This document shows positions 6,161 to 6,538 of a stretch of 6,538 bases of DNA, piece by piece (the stretch's first letter is position 1; every line of letters starts with the position of its first letter). The stretch is from assembly GCA_005787025.1 (NCBI GenBank), contig SYCH01000048.1:1-6538 (forward strand), written 5' to 3'. This DNA is from Actinomycetota bacterium (lineage in GTDB: Bacteria > Actinomycetota > Acidimicrobiia > Acidimicrobiales > Ilumatobacteraceae). Position numbers and translations under genes: made by a program. The notes beneath the pieces were generated by a model, which did not search any database, was not told where the DNA came from, and worked only from the letters and a program-made list of their open reading frames with translations.

Positions 6161-6475
6161 TCAGCTGGCTGAGCGCAAGCCGCGGGCGCGCACACCGATG
6201 GGTGCGGCCACGGTGAAGCCGGCCAGGTGTCGTTCCTCCTCGGACTCGCCACCCCAGAAGCCGTATTCGCGGTTGTCGCGGGCGAACACTTGACAGTTGT
6301 CGTTCACGGGACATGTGCGACACAGCAGCCGGGCCTGGGCCTCGCGGCGCACTCGCGCCTGAGGACGCTCGGCCTTGGGAGGGAAGAACAGAGTGGTCTT
6401 TCCCTTACACACCGCGTGGTCCATCCAGTTGAGGGAGGGGGACAACTTCAGTTCGGACGACTCGATGGCTGACAT
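6161..6475 (-). CDS. WhiB-family iron-sulfur transcriptional regulator
   Basis: This 104-residue Wbl protein has the four [4Fe-4S] cluster cysteines at 23, 52, 55 and 61 (pattern C-x28-C-x2-C-x5-C). The family hallmarks are present: 'LNWMDHAVCKGK' followed by 'LFFP', then 'CRTCPVNDNC', then the turn 'YGFWGGESEEER' (71-82). The turn reads GFWGG where GVWGG or GIWGG is commoner. The C-terminus is short with a few arginines and no clear RGRP-type hook. Wbl proteins respond to oxygen, nitric oxide or redox state and usually act by binding region 4 of the primary sigma factor. Which WhiB subclass it is cannot be settled by eye, so no symbol is given. The start at ATG 6475 has a weak AGGCGG five bases upstream. 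It is probably co-transcribed with the downstream exonuclease. Confidence 0.93.
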   Translation of the reverse strand: MSAIESSELKLSPSLNWMDHAVCKGKTTLFFPPKAERPQARVRREAQARLLCRTCPVNDNCQVFARDNREYGFWGGESEEERHLAGFTVAAPIGVRARGLRSAS

Positions 6476-6529
6476 GGTGACCGCCTATCTGCGAGGAGCT
6501 CGGTTGGAATCTCTGTTGGGGGAGAAGTT
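6476..6529. promoter_or_regulatory. Upstream region of whiB, probably a divergent promoter region
   Basis: It contains the weak whiB Shine-Dalgarno (minus strand, 6481-6486). It also holds a direct repeat GTTGG at 6503-6507 and 6515-6519 (12 bases apart) and a plus-strand purine-rich ribosome-site-like run GGGGGAG (6518-6524). No convincing -10/-35 pair is seen on either strand. Confidence 0.35.
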
Positions 6530-6538
6530 TTGAGCGGC
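6530..6538 (+). CDS. Possible first codons of a divergent gene running off the right edge
   Basis: A TTG at 6530 is followed by two sense codons before the window ends, and GGAG sits five bases upstream. The position mirrors the rarD-pgi divergent arrangement. Three codons cannot establish a gene. It is recorded because the ribosome-site spacing is good. Confidence 0.2.

Noticed and set aside
6130..6252. 41-residue N-terminal extension of the exonuclease
   Set aside because: It reads through the 3' end of whiB as Pro/Arg/Ala-rich sequence. The internal ATG at 6129 has its own ribosome site and starts just before the Exo I motif.
6503..6519. Direct repeat GTTGG twice at 12-base spacing upstream of whiB
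   Set aside because: Five-base repeats are expected by chance in a stretch this long; kept only as a note within the upstream-region entry.
1..6538. Defence system, mobile element or CRISPR content
   Set aside because: All substantial genes belong to housekeeping or regulatory families. No transposase, integrase, long terminal repeats, spaced repeats or toxin-antitoxin pair could be seen.

Overview
This window looks like ordinary chromosome from a GC-rich actinobacterium. Supporting signs are a WhiB-family iron-sulfur regulator, a tandem PafB/PafC-like pair of WYL regulators (an actinobacterial hallmark), several GTG starts, strong codon third-position GC bias that opens long antisense shadow frames, and tightly packed genes. 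An acidimicrobial (Ilumatobacter-like) origin is my guess from the style of the substrate-binding protein and the WhiB. It is not proven by the sequence. I see no mobile element, CRISPR array, tRNA, rRNA or phage gene.

Left part (1-1973): the window opens inside a plus-strand gene for a branched-chain-amino-acid-type ABC transporter substrate-binding protein. It ends at a strong UUCG-tetraloop hairpin terminator. Converging on the same terminator is a minus-strand pair: a RarD/EamA-type ten-helix transporter followed by a small lipoprotein. The two are joined by a TGATG stop/start overlap.

Middle part (1974-5563): a 57-base divergent gap separates rarD from a plus-strand unit of glucose-6-phosphate isomerase (pgi), a PafB-like regulator and a PafC-like regulator. 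The gap contains a clean 7-7-7 inverted repeat, a good operator candidate. The pgi-pafB gap is 6 bases, and pafB-pafC overlap as ATGA, so the three probably form one transcription unit. PafB and PafC together form the mycobacterial DNA-damage activator PafBC. No proteasome or pupylation gene and no tat gene is visible beside them here.

Right part (5548-6538): on the minus strand a WhiB-like regulator is followed after 31 bases by a stand-alone DEDDh (DnaQ-like) 3'-5' exonuclease. The exonuclease gene runs into the 3' end of pafC and overlaps it by 16 bases. The last 60 or so bases hold the whiB upstream region and perhaps the start of a divergent plus-strand gene.

Taken together the genes are individually familiar. 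The points worth a second look are the arrangement (pgi with pafBC, converging on whiB-exonuclease), the operator-like dyad, and the possible leaderless start of pgi.
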